Assembly (NCBI GenBank): GCA_019359835.1
Contig: CM033320.1
Location: 5,947,691 to 6,011,690 of the forward strand
Source: Pharus latifolius
Taxonomy: Eukaryota; Streptophyta; Magnoliopsida; Poales; Poaceae
Length of the DNA stretch: 64,000 nucleotides
Reading direction: 5' to 3'
The stretch's first letter is position 1. Each line of letters begins with the position of its first letter. Below are positions 21,297 through 33,580 of this stretch, in pieces. The notes under the pieces were generated by a model. It was not told where the DNA came from. It made no database searches and worked only from the letters and a program-made list of their open reading frames with translations. The position numbers were made by a program, and so were the translations under genes.

Positions 21297-22775
21297 TGAC
21301 TTTCATGCACTTCAAGAATTTCCTCAACACGTTTAGCGCCCGGTCAAAATTGATATATGAATTGGTCTTTTTTTCCTATTAGCACATGACAGTAAATAGG
21401 TCAAGACTACAAGAAACATCCTCATCTTTCTCTATCCTCATCAATCTCAGAAGTGGCATTCTCTTCTAAAACCCATTTTTGGTAGTAAATGAAAATACAA
21501 CGCTAATTAGCCCAAATACTAGTTACATCAAAGTACCATTAGCAAAGAATAATCTTATAAACCAGCTAGATGCACCTTGAAGTGTTGCAAACTCAATTCA
21601 ATATGTAAACCAATAAACTCAATTCATAGATGACTATATGATTCTCAGTTCACAACCTTGCCTAAATAAAGCAATAACCTTATAAACCAATTGTAACGCT
21701 CCAGGTTGGGGTCTAGGAGATATGAGCATCTCACAATACATAATAGAATCAAAGAAAACAACCACAACGAATAAATAAAAATAACTCCTTTGAATAAAGA
21801 AATAACCATTGTCTTACAAAATAACCTTTAGGGTAAAAGTCCGAAGGTAGAATTGAAATAAAGAGAACAAAAATAATTGCTAGGTAGTCTCACAACCTCT
21901 TCTCTCACGACTCCTCGACGCTGCCGCCTACTCCTCCCCTCGCGATGCCTCTCTGCACGACGTCGTCACCCCCTCCCCCTCCTCTTCTTAAGTCCACTTT
22001 CTTTTATACCATATCCAATTTTTTTTTTCGATTCAAAACCAAGTGATTTCCTTGTCTTTTTTGCTTGATTAGTTCCTTCATGTGCTGTTTCCTTCTCTCC
22101 AATGGGACCTCTACTTAATTGGATTAGGTATATTTCAAATTAAATATGGATTTAACTTACCTATTGATAAGTCCAATCCATATCTATCCATTCTCATCTC
22201 TAACTATGATCTCCAACCTCCATCTAAAATTTTGTTCATACTTTGTAGTTAGATTTTAGTGCATATAGTATTGCTATTTCTAAAACGACACGATGAACAT
22301 ATCCTGGTCAAACTCAAGCCTTTTTTCGAGTCGTTTCATGCTCAAACCTTCATTTCCAATTGAGTTTTGAGTCAAGCTAAAAGACATTTTGAGTTCATAT
22401 GGAGCCTGGCGAATTTACTCAAACTCAACTTATTGGTGTCTTAATTGAATATAGTTTTGAGTCATAGTTTTCTTAATAAAGAAATATTTTCTTTTGGCAA
22501 AAACTGACTAATTTTTCACAGTAGTCACTTAGTTAATCCATATCGTATCAATTTATAATACATATGAGACATACATCACTATATCTCATTGACATATGGA
22601 CTCAGACACCATATCTTTCAATGGTACAGAACTAGATATTCCATTTATAATAAAATCACCGTGGATCCAAATCCATGCCTCATTGGTTGCTAAGATCCAT
22701 TAACCTAATGTATTATTAATTAATCAGTCTGCCACGTCACCCATTTCTTTGCTTGGCGATCTCCCTGTGGTTATC
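21297..22775. other. Intergenic region upstream of the SDHAF2-like gene
   Basis: Mostly AT-rich. A GC-rich patch at 21880-21990 is composed of CTCCTC/CGCC motifs similar in style to 19040-19160. No coding region was recognised. The last 100 bases contain an ACGTCACC motif (about 22732) and presumably the promoter and leader of the gene starting at 22776; no clear TATA box could be chosen. Confidence 0.35.
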
Positions 22776-25747
22776 ATGGCCGCTACTCTCCTCCGCCGGG
22801 CTCTCCTCCGCCACCCGCCACGCTCTCTCCTCCTTGGCTCACCTCACCGCTTGCTCTCCTCCACCTCCTCCACTACCACCACCACCGTCGACCTCTCCTC
22901 CGACGAGAGCAAGCGTCGCCTCTTCAACAGGTATGCAGAGGCTTCTTGGTTCTTGGACTCTTTCTTTTGGTTGAACCTTACGCTTCTTGATTGATTGGGT
23001 CGTTTGTGTGAGTAGGTTGGTGTACAGGAGCAAGCCGAGGGGTTTCTTGGAGCTGGACCTGGTTCTTGGGAGCTGGGTAGAGCAGCACATCCACTCCATG
23101 GATGAGGCCAACATCCGAGCCCTCGTCCAAGTTCTCGACATGGTACGCAATCCAAATTCCATTTCATCTAGCCGTTTAATTTTTCCTAGTTCATAATTCA
23201 CCATTGTTGTGTTTACATCATTTTGTGGATGATTTGTATGTTGGAGAGTTTTAACTTTTAGGCAACAAAAGGTTATAGGCTATGTTGAACAGCAATTTGG
23301 GAAGTTTTGATAATAAAGAATTAAATCTTATGCTAAAGCACACATAGTCTGGCAGAACAAATATGTTTGGGCTTTTTAGAGAACATTAGGCTCGGCAAAT
23401 CGGATCAAGTGTAGCAATCTTCAGTGTGTAGAGAATAAAAAAGGAGTATGACACATGCCTGCAGAGTGCACAATATGCTTTGGCCAATGACTACGTCCTT
23501 AACGCCTCCATGATGTAGGCTGAGAATTTGGCTGTGTGTGTAGCGCTGTGGGCTGCAGGTAAACATGGAACTTTGTCAAAGCAATGATAGACAGACAAGT
23601 CGGTGACCTGAGATTGTATGCTGAATAACTAGCATGGAGTGTTAGAATTATGGATTACATACCTTCTATATTTTTAGTGGTAAGACCCTTATGGATTGTG
23701 GTGAGTAAATAGTAACGTTTTTTGTGTCAATACTTCAATAATGAGAAGAAATATAGTTCACTAGCAGCTTGTCAAATTGAACTGTAGTCAGGTTCTCTTT
23801 TGTCCAAAGATTATGTGTTCAAGTTGGGCTGAAACAAAGAGCACTTTCCAATTGCATAGTCTACACAGTTCTTTGTTGCCTTATTCATATGACAAGGAGC
23901 AATCAGAACATTGACTGGTGGAAAGCACAATTTATGATCTTGGTGCCTTCTATGAGGCAGCAGATTAGCAAAATTTTGTTTGACGCGATGGAGCTGCACA
24001 AATTCTTATATCCAAGTTCCAAGAGTAAAGACTGATCTCTCTCTAGCCAATTTTGGGCCTTCATTCCATGCTACTGCTTCAACTGTTAATGGGATCAGTG
24101 ATGTGCATGTTTCACCACCGAGTCACTGACTACGAATTTACTTCCTCCTCTATGAGAATAAAGCTCCATTTATGAACCTTGGACCAGCAAATTGGCCTCC
24201 AACGTCTCAGCACTCACCTGTGTGCAGGTCCATGGACCTTCCAAGGAAGTAGGAACCTGCATCGGAGTTAACTCCTCTTATGTACTTCTCGATGAACTCA
24301 ACTTCCACCCAGGGTTCGCCATAGATATAAATATTCATTCCATATCTCCTATGCTGCAGTTGCAAAAGCACTCCTATGTTTTTCAGTCACCCGATAAGGT
24401 TTTGGTCAGCAATGTTCATGGCCATCATAATATGAATTTGAGCAGTTATTTCGCCAAATGTCCCTGTTTACTCTGAGTATGGGCAGTTGACTAGAGCATC
24501 TACTGGGTTTTCAGTACCACTATAGCAGTCCAGCAAGAATCATTCGGTGATTTCCTTCTTCATTAGCAAGCTGTCCACTGGGAGCATATTTGAGTTTCTA
24601 GGGGAATAAATTGATTCCAAATGCCATTCCAAAAAGCACACAGATAATCATAAGATAATGCCTCTGCAGATTTATCTGCTTCTGTTGGAACTCTGCTTAA
24701 TCCACCTTTGGTAATTTTACTGTGTTTGTCTTGATGTCAAGCCATAGAATCATGATTTCCATTTCAATTGAACTTGGCACCCAAAATTGATCATTTTAAG
24801 ATACCGTTTCAGGTTATTCAGTGTTTTACCTTTTTCCAGCCAATAGAAAATGCCCACGTAGAGAGTTTGCTCACTAGAACCAGCCTGTTAGTGATATAAA
24901 TTTCTTGGACAGCTGCTTCAGTAACTTGAAACAATCCATAGCATAAAACAATATGGACTGAGCAACTGAGTCGATAAAATTTCTTTCCTGGCAGGTGAGA
25001 TATAACTTTCTTTCTATCTATTCAGCCACCTCCAAGAGTATAGTAGTTGTATTTTGCCCTTTCTGATGCTTTACAAGATTGTTACATAATATAAATCTGT
25101 TGTGCTGCCTAAGGTGTCAGATTAACTGCTTTATTATGAATATAGTATGAAATGTGACTTTCAACCGCAAATAAGCACAAGAGACCCATAGAAACAAGGG
25201 GATAATATATCAGAAGGTAAATATGCATGTTCTATTTTTTAGAGCGAGATACACCATCAGAAACAACCCTAAATTATGTCTAGGTACACTAGAAGGACAA
25301 GTGCGATGAGCCCATGATAGTTAACTAGGGTTTAAGTCTAGTCCTTTGGTCAGTTCAGAATGCCCTTTTTTTTTTTGGTAGTGTTTGAAATTTTGTAAAT
25401 TGATTCTAATAATAACAAAACTATTTGGTTTCTTCAGGAAAACCCACATCTGTGGAAGTGGCTTACCGGTCAGGAGCAACCACCAGAAGAAGTGAACACT
25501 AACCCTGTATGGTGTACCGCAACTAACTCTTCATTTTCCTCTTCAGTTGATTTTTACTTTTTAGAGAAACAATTTCTTTATTGAATGGTTTCTGTTCAAA
25601 TAAGTATTTGTTGCTGTTAAATCACGAGTTATGGAAAACTTGACCAACCACATGTCTCCAGAGACTCGATCAACACCTGGCCAACCATGGGTAAGAGGAT
25701 GGGATGACAAGAGGGGCATAGATGGACCCAAGTATGGAAACCAGTGA
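22776..25747 (+). CDS. SDHAF2: SDHAF2-like succinate dehydrogenase assembly factor 2, mitochondrial
   Basis: Four exons (about 22776-22930, 23016-23142, 25438-25507, 25605-25747) give a protein of about 164 residues. The start is the ATG in ATCATGGCC. Residues 1-35 are Arg/Leu/Ser-rich without acids, a mitochondrial presequence. The core contains RLVYRSKPRGFLELDLVLGS, with the RGxxExD motif of the SdhE/Sdh5 family, then WVEQHIHSMDEANIRALVQV, ENPHLWKWLTGQEQPPEEV, and the plant C-terminus SPETRSTPGQPWVRGWDD ending GPKYGNQ. The family binds the flavoprotein SDH1 and promotes covalent FAD attachment in complex II. Exon borders 1-2 and 2-3 are GT-AG. The exon 3-4 border is odd: only GT...AA or TA...AG keeps the frame. 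Intron 2 is 2.3 kb, with no recognisable insertion. Confidence 0.85.
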
Positions 25748-28700
25748 TGAGTTGCTCACAAGGAATGAAAACTTTGTATCTTATCTTTTTTTTCCCCTTT
25801 TGGTACTATGCTTCTACAGAATAAAACAAATCATGATAAGGGATGTGCTTGTTGCTCAAGTGATTTGGAATTTGAGTGTAAATGTGAATGAATGCTATAA
25901 TGCCCATATATATTTCAAACTTTCACCATCGAAGGAAGAAAACAGTTGTATCAAAGTAACGCTTATTTCTAGCCAAGTACGGAAATTACACACACACATA
26001 TAATTCTTTGTACTGTAATACTCATCACTGAGGTGGCAGAAGGGCAAAGTACAACCAATGTTAAGTTAGATTTTCATTACTGCTTTGATGCCGTCAAAAT
26101 TGCCGAGAAAATACTCCATAAGCGTGCGTACAAAGACAGAGAGAGAGGAGTGGAAACTTTTTCCGTCCTAGTACCGTATATCATCCATATGTTAATTGAC
26201 CTGCTTAAACTAAGTCAAACTGCCTGAATAAATCTATGATGAAATTACGCAGGCCAACCCTATTTTGATTAATGAGCCCAGAAACTTTCTTTTGTGTCAA
26301 CGAACCCACGTAGACTAAAATATAAATAGTGTTTTTATGTTTTTTAAAAACTAAATTATATAAATATTAAAGCAGCACATTTACTAGTAAAATAGTAGAT
26401 AATTACAAATTAGACCGTCAATTTACTTTAAATGTCATGCAATTCAATTTTTTTAAAAGTGTTGAAACACTTCCCCAAAATATTTTTGCAATCAAGGATA
26501 TTCGAAGCACAATAAAGAACCTGGTGTTTAATTAAGTTAATGGGAGACAATTATACGTACATATCATGTTAGGAAATAGTATGCGCCACAACACGTCTCT
26601 TGACGTCGGGCAACACTGAATATTGTGATAAGAGATTATCTTTCATGGTGGATCTAAATTCTTCAAGAATCTTATTCGGGAAATTTTGAGTTTCACCAAA
26701 TTTGTAGATGAAATTGTGAAGTAAATGTGTACTATGTATTATATAATTTATTATTATCATATATACAACTAATTTATGAAACATTTACTACATCATAAGT
26801 TGAGTTTTACTATATTAGTTATAGTCATTTATTGTATCATTATATGACCACATTAGACACACAATTACTGCTAGTTGAGTTTGATTTACTATAATAATAA
26901 TACACAATTATTGACCGCAAACACACAATTAACTCTAGTTGACTTAAGGTTTATTGCAATAGTACGTAATTAGAACATGTTCTAGGCTATTCAAAGCACA
27001 TGAAACACATAAAACACTTTATAAAGTTTAATTCTAAAAAAATAACAAAGAATTGGATATCATGCGAGAAATTTTGATGGGATACAAGCCAATTGCAAAA
27101 AAAAAGAAAAATCTAAAAAAAAAAAACCACCCATTCAACATTACTTCATACTCTACTACCAATTATGACTAGTTTAGTTACGATGCACTCCCATAATAGT
27201 ACATAATTAATGTTTACAATAAGTTGTTCAGAACGCTACAAAAAACGGATTACATAACCAAAGGGGAAGGGGGGAATTAAAGTGGCTTCAAAAAATATTG
27301 TAATAACTATACATCTAATGTAGTTAGCTTCCCCATCGCGTCATCTAACAGACATTCTCATCTAATGACCGACATTACTGGTGGTTAGTCAAATCAGATG
27401 GTAAAAAATTAAATATAAAATAACTATTCTATAAACTCCAATACCACAAACCATTAGATTTCTTAAGGTATCACACAATTAAATTTTTGAAACTACTTAG
27501 ATGTTGAGATAAACTAGTTTTAGTAATTTGATATTATATTCAATTTAGATTTGCCAATTTTTAATAATTTTTTTTAGAGTTGGGTATATACCTACGATGT
27601 TCATACCCTTAACATGTACAATATTCAAATTTACCTAAAAACTTTGATTATGTAGTTTATTTTTTTATGAAATGTAGTTCATACCCTTAATGTGAAGTAT
27701 CTTTAATGGGTATATACCTTCAAATAAAAATATTTGAAAAATATACGCAAATTTTTTATGCAATTGACAATCTAAAATCACAGAGTATGGACTCCATGAG
27801 TCCCATCCAGCATCATATATATAATAATAATAATAATAACCATTTCTCTAATTAATAAAGTAAAAGATAATTCTAACAATCTTCTCCTTCTTGATTCAAG
27901 ACAACCTTAACAGTTGCAAGTTGGTACTCACTCATCAGTGTTGACAAATTAGTTTTCCATGGCATGCACATAATATGTTGACAACCTCTAAATAAGATAG
28001 TTCAATGTATAAATATAAGTGCATGCATTGGCATATCTGATTATTATGGGTGGGTTGTACTACAAAACTTTGTATAGGTGCCTGTGCATGAACTCTGAAA
28101 TGAGAATTAGTTTTGAGCTGTACAACTCTTCTAGGAGAATTTAGCATTTTATCAATCTAAACTAATCTTTTGTCTAGTCAATCTTACAAAATTGACTGCT
28201 ACACTAAATCCAGATAATGACAATCTTATAAATGCAAAGATCTATCTATCTATCTATGTATCTATTAAAGAGGTAACCATTTCGTCAATCTAAACTTAGT
28301 TGTTGTTGTTAGCATATAAAATGGCAACCATTTCATTTGTCATTTGTTTCAGCTTGGAGAAGGCTTTCTTGATGCCATTCACCACTATATCTGGCTGCAC
28401 GAACATACTATCAAGGATTGCTTCCACTCTATCCTATTATGTCGTCAGTTTCTCTGTCATTAACTGGTACTCCATTCGAAGGTTCATGGTGGATTAAAAA
28501 GATCAAATCCCTCCCTCAATTATTGTGGATTAAGCAATACATTCTACTAGTATTGAATTAACACCATGGCCAATGAATCAATGATTTCTGTTGCCCTGTA
28601 TAGAACTTGTTATTTTTCTCACTTGAAATAACAGGTCGACGAAGCGTCCCAGCTAACATATGCTTCAAGATACCTGATGGATCACTAAACTTAAGAAATT

Positions 28701-30440
28701 GTGTAGGTGCAATTAGTGGCTTTTCATGAAACTCTTGTTTAGTTGTTCCAACTTGAGTGAGCCATCATCACTCTTAGTTGTTGAACTATCCCATTCCCGT
28801 CATAGAATTGCTAAGACAATCAGGTTGTTTTATTATCCAATGAAAGGTCCTGTTCTGATGGGTCCTGGAAGATCTTCAGGCACCCATTTTATCTCACAGC
28901 AATTTGTCAGTACTGACTCTTTATCAAACAAAATCCTATGAACACAACATCAAACCGAGGTGACCTGACTTTAAGAATAAAGAAGAAGAGCTAGTCAAAC
29001 TCTAGAACAAACACAACAAAAAACACACAAACTACCGATACATGAATCAACACTACAAATCACATATACTGATTCAAACTCTAAAAAACGAACAACTGAA
29101 CTCAAATTCACTGCAATCCAAGTCCAACATGAACCATTGACTGTTTGATATCTTGCAATTGAGTAATTACAGTACATCTAACAATATTGGTGCTAAATTG
29201 AAGAAGTTTGGGGGCTATGTAACCTTCTCAATCAATTAAATGTAGTGGTGTGCTGAATTACATTCTCATTTTTTAAATGTAAGTCCTTCACTAAGTATGT
29301 TGCCACAGTTGTGATTATGATATTTAGATTTTTGCATTTTCTTTCACTTCATTGTTGCTATGCTACATTGAGAACAGATTGATGCAAGGATGTATTACTT
29401 TCGATTTGAAGATTATTTCATGTATCCTAGTAGAATGGTTTTAAAAAAAAAAAACTTCTTGAGCTTGGCTATTGTGAGAAGCTGCTTGAATCTTGAGTTG
29501 TCTTTATTTTTCAAAATTTTCAAGTTGTTTATCACATCAAGATCAGTTCTATGGGTTTCAGCTGTATTGCTATGAGCTATTACTCCCACTTTACCTCTGT
29601 ACAGGTACATGATGCAGTCTCATTTAGGAGCCTTTTCTGTTTTCTCTGTTGAGAGGAAATTTTTTGACTATTTTCATGCTATACTTTGCTGTTGTATACT
29701 ACGAGTTATGCTTCGTCTTTTATGCAGTGAGGATATGGTGGTTTTGGAAGTTTTGCGGTGAGATTTATTGCTCTGATGATGGCTGATTTTCTCTAATGAC
29801 TGGCACCGGTGACAGGTGTCCCTCGCGATGGTGAGTTTTGGGCTCTTTGGCGATGGCGACCGGCTCTTGGTTTCGATGCCCCTTATCTTCTTTTCTTTTG
29901 AGTGAAGATCTAGCAGGCTGCACAAAATAGGAGTAAAATCCTTATTTTTATTATTTGCCATACGAGAACATCACATGTCCAAATTGGATGTCATGTTACA
30001 CTATAAGGTAGACTCCATCATAATTTTTTGTGAAAACCGACGCCTAAATGACGACAAAAGGAGGAATTGGGGTGTATTCAAATTTCCGTCCTTAAAATCA
30101 CGAGTAAATTGAGAATATTGTTAGATCTGTGGCTTTTTGCCAATACTGTAAAAAAAACTTTAATAAAAAAAACTTTAATAAAAATAATGAAATAATAACA
30201 TTTATCCCAAAACAAAATACTTAGGGGCTTGTAGGATCTCTTGTATTTTTTTCACTTGTAATAAAAAAAGTAACTATAAATCTATGAATACGCTCTAATA
30301 TTTGCTGATGCTTTGCAACGGCACAATGGATTAAGAATTCGACCAAGTAAAGTTTCTCGTAAAAAATCGTGAAATATTGAATACTAAATGAGTAGTATGT
30401 ACTAATGTTAAATAACTTAAATCTATATTATATTTCTCAT
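25748..30440. other. Long AT-rich intergenic region
   Basis: No gene is supported. Visible features are minor. A TATC tetranucleotide repeat lies at about 28241-28264. Two copies of the palindrome GGTATATACC (27583 and 27712) bracket a MITE-like AT-rich stretch, and a TAA repeat occurs at 27822-27838. The minus strand at 28320-28500 reads weakly protein-like (DRVEAILDSMFVQPDIVVN, KKAFSKLKQMTNEM) but contains stops and matches no family I recognise; it may be a retroelement gag remnant. Confidence 0.35.
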
Positions 30441-30907
30441 TTTTTAGACAAGTTTTATCTGTTCAACCAGGTTTCCTTCTACCATAATGAACAATTCAGT
30501 ACCACCTAAAGGAGTTTGGTGGAAGGAAGTACTCTCGTGATTACAAATAGCTGTTCAACTTAAAACACTTCCTTGCATATCACTGTCGAGTAGACTTTTG
30601 GGGCACTAACGAGCAAGTTTTGTATCTTAAACAACAAACTCTTTCGCACATACAGGATACAAGTGAAACTAGTGCTAGCCTGTTACATTCTCCACAATTG
30701 GATCATTTCTCATGGGCTAAACGAGGTCATTCCACTAAAGGAAGGTTGGACTCCAACCCTTGACGTGGCAACAGTATAGTTTGAATTTATCATCGACAAC
30801 ACTGTTTAGGCATAAAAAGGGACAATATGGCTAGAGAGATATGGAAAAATAGAGGATCCTCTCAATTTTAGATTATTCATTTCGGTAGCACTTGTAGTAG
30901 ATCTTCG

Positions 30908-31150
30908 ATGCGTTGGACGAATTCCATGTCAGAGTTTGTCCTACGACACATAAATAAGTTGGTAATTTCTGGTGTTAGGACTAATAAGGGCTTTAAGGAA
31001 GTCTATCTAAACCAAGTTACTAGGGTTTTGTTGAATTTCAGTGGATTGAGGTGACATCGACACAAGTGTACAACCACCTGTGTAAGTAGTGTCAAAGATG
31101 AATCAAGATATGTAAACTCAAAAATGATCATTACAAAGGTTATATGCACT
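30908..31150 (+). pseudogene. Myb/SANT-like domain fragment (transposon-associated)
   Basis: The plus strand at 30908 reads MRWTNSMSEFVLRHINKLVI, SGVRTNKGFKEVYLNQVTRV and LLNFSGL, and, after a one-base loss near 31045, VTSTQVYNHLCK, a stop, and IKICKLKND. This order is typical of the plant Myb/SANT-like domain proteins related to the PIF/Harbinger accessory protein. Stops and the frameshift show it is a relic. Its end merges into a 62-63 bp tandem repeat. It lies just upstream of the IspF fragment. Confidence 0.65.
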
Positions 31151-31270
31151 ATAGAATAATGGTAACCACAACATAGTGTTTAGAAAATGACCATTACAAA
31201 GGTTATATGCACTATAAAATAATAGTAATCACAACATAGTATTAGAAAATGACCATTACAAAGATTATAT
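31121..31270. repeat. 62-63 bp tandem repeat
   Basis: Units starting AAAATGA(T/C)CATTACAAAG at 31121, 31184 and 31246 are two full copies and one partial copy. The copies differ at few positions, so the duplication is younger than the decay of the Myb/SANT-like fragment in which it begins. Confidence 0.8.
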
Positions 31271-31394
31271 CAAAATTTGATTATTATTTAATAATGCATT
31301 CATAGTAATTATTCGTGGAGACAGATTTGATCATCTCCGTTTGATGTTTTGCTTCGAACTCGCTCAAATCTGTTCAGAAATTAGAGTTTATGAG

Positions 31395-32825
31395 CAGGGG
31401 ACGTGCTGTTGCACTGCGTGGTGGACGCGATTCTGGGGGCACTGGCGCTGCCGGACATCGGGCAAATCTTCCTGGACTCCGACTCCAGATGGAAGGGCAC
31501 GGATTCTTCGGTGTTCATGAGGGAAGCTGTGAGTATCTGAAACCTTTGGAGTGTGCAGAGTTGCAAATATTCTTTAGTTCAAACTTTAAAGGCAATTAAT
31601 TGTATCTTGTGGTGTATGCTAGGAGTTAGTAAGAGTTTAGGATGCTTTGACTTTGAATGCTTTATAAAACAAAATCTAACGTTAAAGGTTCATGCTTGAT
31701 GCTTTTACTCCAAATTTGTGTTTTCTCTGCCAGATAGCAGCTTGTGTGAGTTAAATTAGTTCAGTTCACTCGATTTAGTAGGTGCTGAACTCTTTAAGAT
31801 ACTCTAAAATCCAAGGAAGAAATTTCCTTTCTGGTGTTTGCAATAGATAGACTCAAAAGGCTTCCTATCAAACTGGCATCTCAATTTTTTTAAAAAAATT
31901 TCTTTCTCACTTCTTTTGAACTTTCCTCTATATTTCCTACGAACCACAGAGGCTAATTTAAATCTTACCTATCTTTTATATCCTATGGGATTTCACTGAA
32001 TACTCCAACTCATTCCTGTGTTTCTACTGATGCACCGTTTTATTTTTCCGGCATTAGTGCATTTCAAACGCCCTACATGTCGAATAATTGTGTCAATGCC
32101 CTATTGTGCAAGGTGTCTGTCTGCAGTCTGCACATGCAAGGAATATTGACTGCACATTTACTCTTGAACTATTGCACTCTTCAGAGACGGGAAAAAAAAG
32201 TATTCCATGCTTTAGATTTTGTACAAGGTGTGTCTTGTATGGAATGCTGACTTCAAATTTGTTCTTGGACTTTTGGACACTTCAAGACAGAAAGTATTCC
32301 CATGCTTTAGATTTTGGGCTCATTTCACGATCCTCCTTCTAGACTCTTAGGCCACGGAAATTTACCTTATTTTCTCTTCTATGCAACGCACAATATCTAC
32401 CGGTCTATCTGGGTTAGTTAAGAGCAATGCTTTGTAGAACTGTTAGTCTGTTACCCAATTGGAGCATGGTTGTTTTATGTACTCATACAAGAATTTTGGT
32501 GCTGTATCATATAATCATAGTCCACAAGATATCTGCTGATTCACAGTAGCTGGCTGCTATCTTCTAAGATCATTGGGTTGGCATACAATTTCAGGTGAAA
32601 CTGATGCATGAAGCAGGCTATGAGCTGGGGAACCTTGACGCTACTTTAATCTTGCAAAAACCAAAAATTAGCCCATTCAAAGAGACTATCCGGGCTAACT
32701 TGTGTGACTTACTCGGGGCGGATCCATCTGTTGTCAATCTCAAGGCCAAGACGCACCAGAAAGTTGACAGTCTAGGAGAAAATAGAAGCATAGCTGCTCA
32801 TACTGTAGTTCTAATGCGGAAGTAA
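31395..32825 (+). pseudogene. ISPF: IspF (MECDP synthase), last two exons only
   Basis: Exon A (about 31398-31530) encodes DVLLHCVVDAILGALALPDI, GQIFLDSDSRWKGTDSSVFM, REA and ends at GTGAGT. Exon B (32595-32825) encodes VKLMHEAGYELGNLDATLIL, QKPKISPFKETIRANLCDLL, GADPSVVNLKAKTHQKVDSL, GENRSIAAHTVVLMRK and stop. Splice sites and frame between them are intact. This is plastid 2-C-methyl-D-erythritol 2,4-cyclodiphosphate synthase of the MEP isoprenoid pathway. The first exon (transit peptide, DxH metal motif, HSDGD) is not seen in the 5.6 kb upstream. THQKVD has Gln where the family has the metal-binding Glu (THEKVD), and FLDSD replaces FPDSD. An AATAAA lies at 32958-32963. Either a gene fragment or a gene with a very distant first exon; I favour the former. 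Confidence 0.85.
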
Positions 32826-33319
32826 AATCTTGGGTATATTCTTACATTATACAGCAATCAAATTGTATTATAGAACAAGAGATTGTTATACTTCTTCTGA
32901 TGGTGAGCATTGTTGTGTCTGTGGTCTAGTCAAGTTGGGATCTTCAGAGAAAGCATTAATAAAGCTGAGTGCAATAAGAAATTTCTACAGCAATAAGATT
33001 TCTCCTTTCTTCGTTTCTGCTCGCATATCTTTTGGTTCATAAAAAACACTGTTCCCTTTTCTTCGTTTTCTGTTCTATTTATTTTTACTCGTTACTGTTA
33101 GTTAAATACAACACTCAAATTGATTGATCTGCTGAAACTTAAAGTAAATGAGCTCACAACTTACAACAAGCTAGTTTCATAACTCTGACCTAGACCAAAT
33201 CAGCAAAATGTGGTTCTCAAACATTTGTTGCATCAACTAAATTGCGCCCACTGAACTCAGCTGATACACACTTCTGCAAAGTTAAATTGTACTGAAACTT
33301 TCACATTATTCCGAACCGT
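32826..33319. other. 3' flank of the IspF fragment
   Basis: Probable 3' untranslated sequence with a polyadenylation-type AATAAA at 32958-32963, then non-coding DNA. No other feature was recognised. Confidence 0.4.
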
Positions 33320-33580
33320 ATGTAATCACTACACAAATCACACCCAACTATTATCCAAAATACAAATAATTACTATCTAAACTACACCCAATTACTACAA
33401 AAATCACATACAATTACTATCTAAACTATACGCAATTACTATTTAAACCACTGAAACTTGTGGCTTAGATAGTAATTACCTGTGATTTGCATAATAATTA
33501 CCTAAGATTTTTTAGAAGAATTACTTATGATTTTTATAATAATTGTCTGTGATTTGGATAATAATTCCAATGATAGTTTT
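33320..33580. repeat. Foldback (inverted repeat) element, MITE-like
   Basis: The left half (ACACAAATCACACCCAACTA, AATTACTATCTAAAC repeated) is the approximate reverse complement of the right half (GCTTAGATAGTAATTACC, CTGTGATTTGGATAATAA). The arms are about 120 bases each around a centre near 33450. Each arm is itself made of short tandem units of 35-45 bases. No target duplication could be fixed. Confidence 0.6.

Noticed and set aside
24000..24480. Hidden exon or captured gene inside intron 2 of the SDHAF2-like gene
   Set aside because: Both strands read protein-like for short runs, but with stops in every frame and no family match I could defend.
28241..28264. TATC repeat considered as part of a CRISPR-like array
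   Set aside because: It is a simple tetranucleotide microsatellite without spacers. CRISPR arrays do not occur in plant nuclear DNA.
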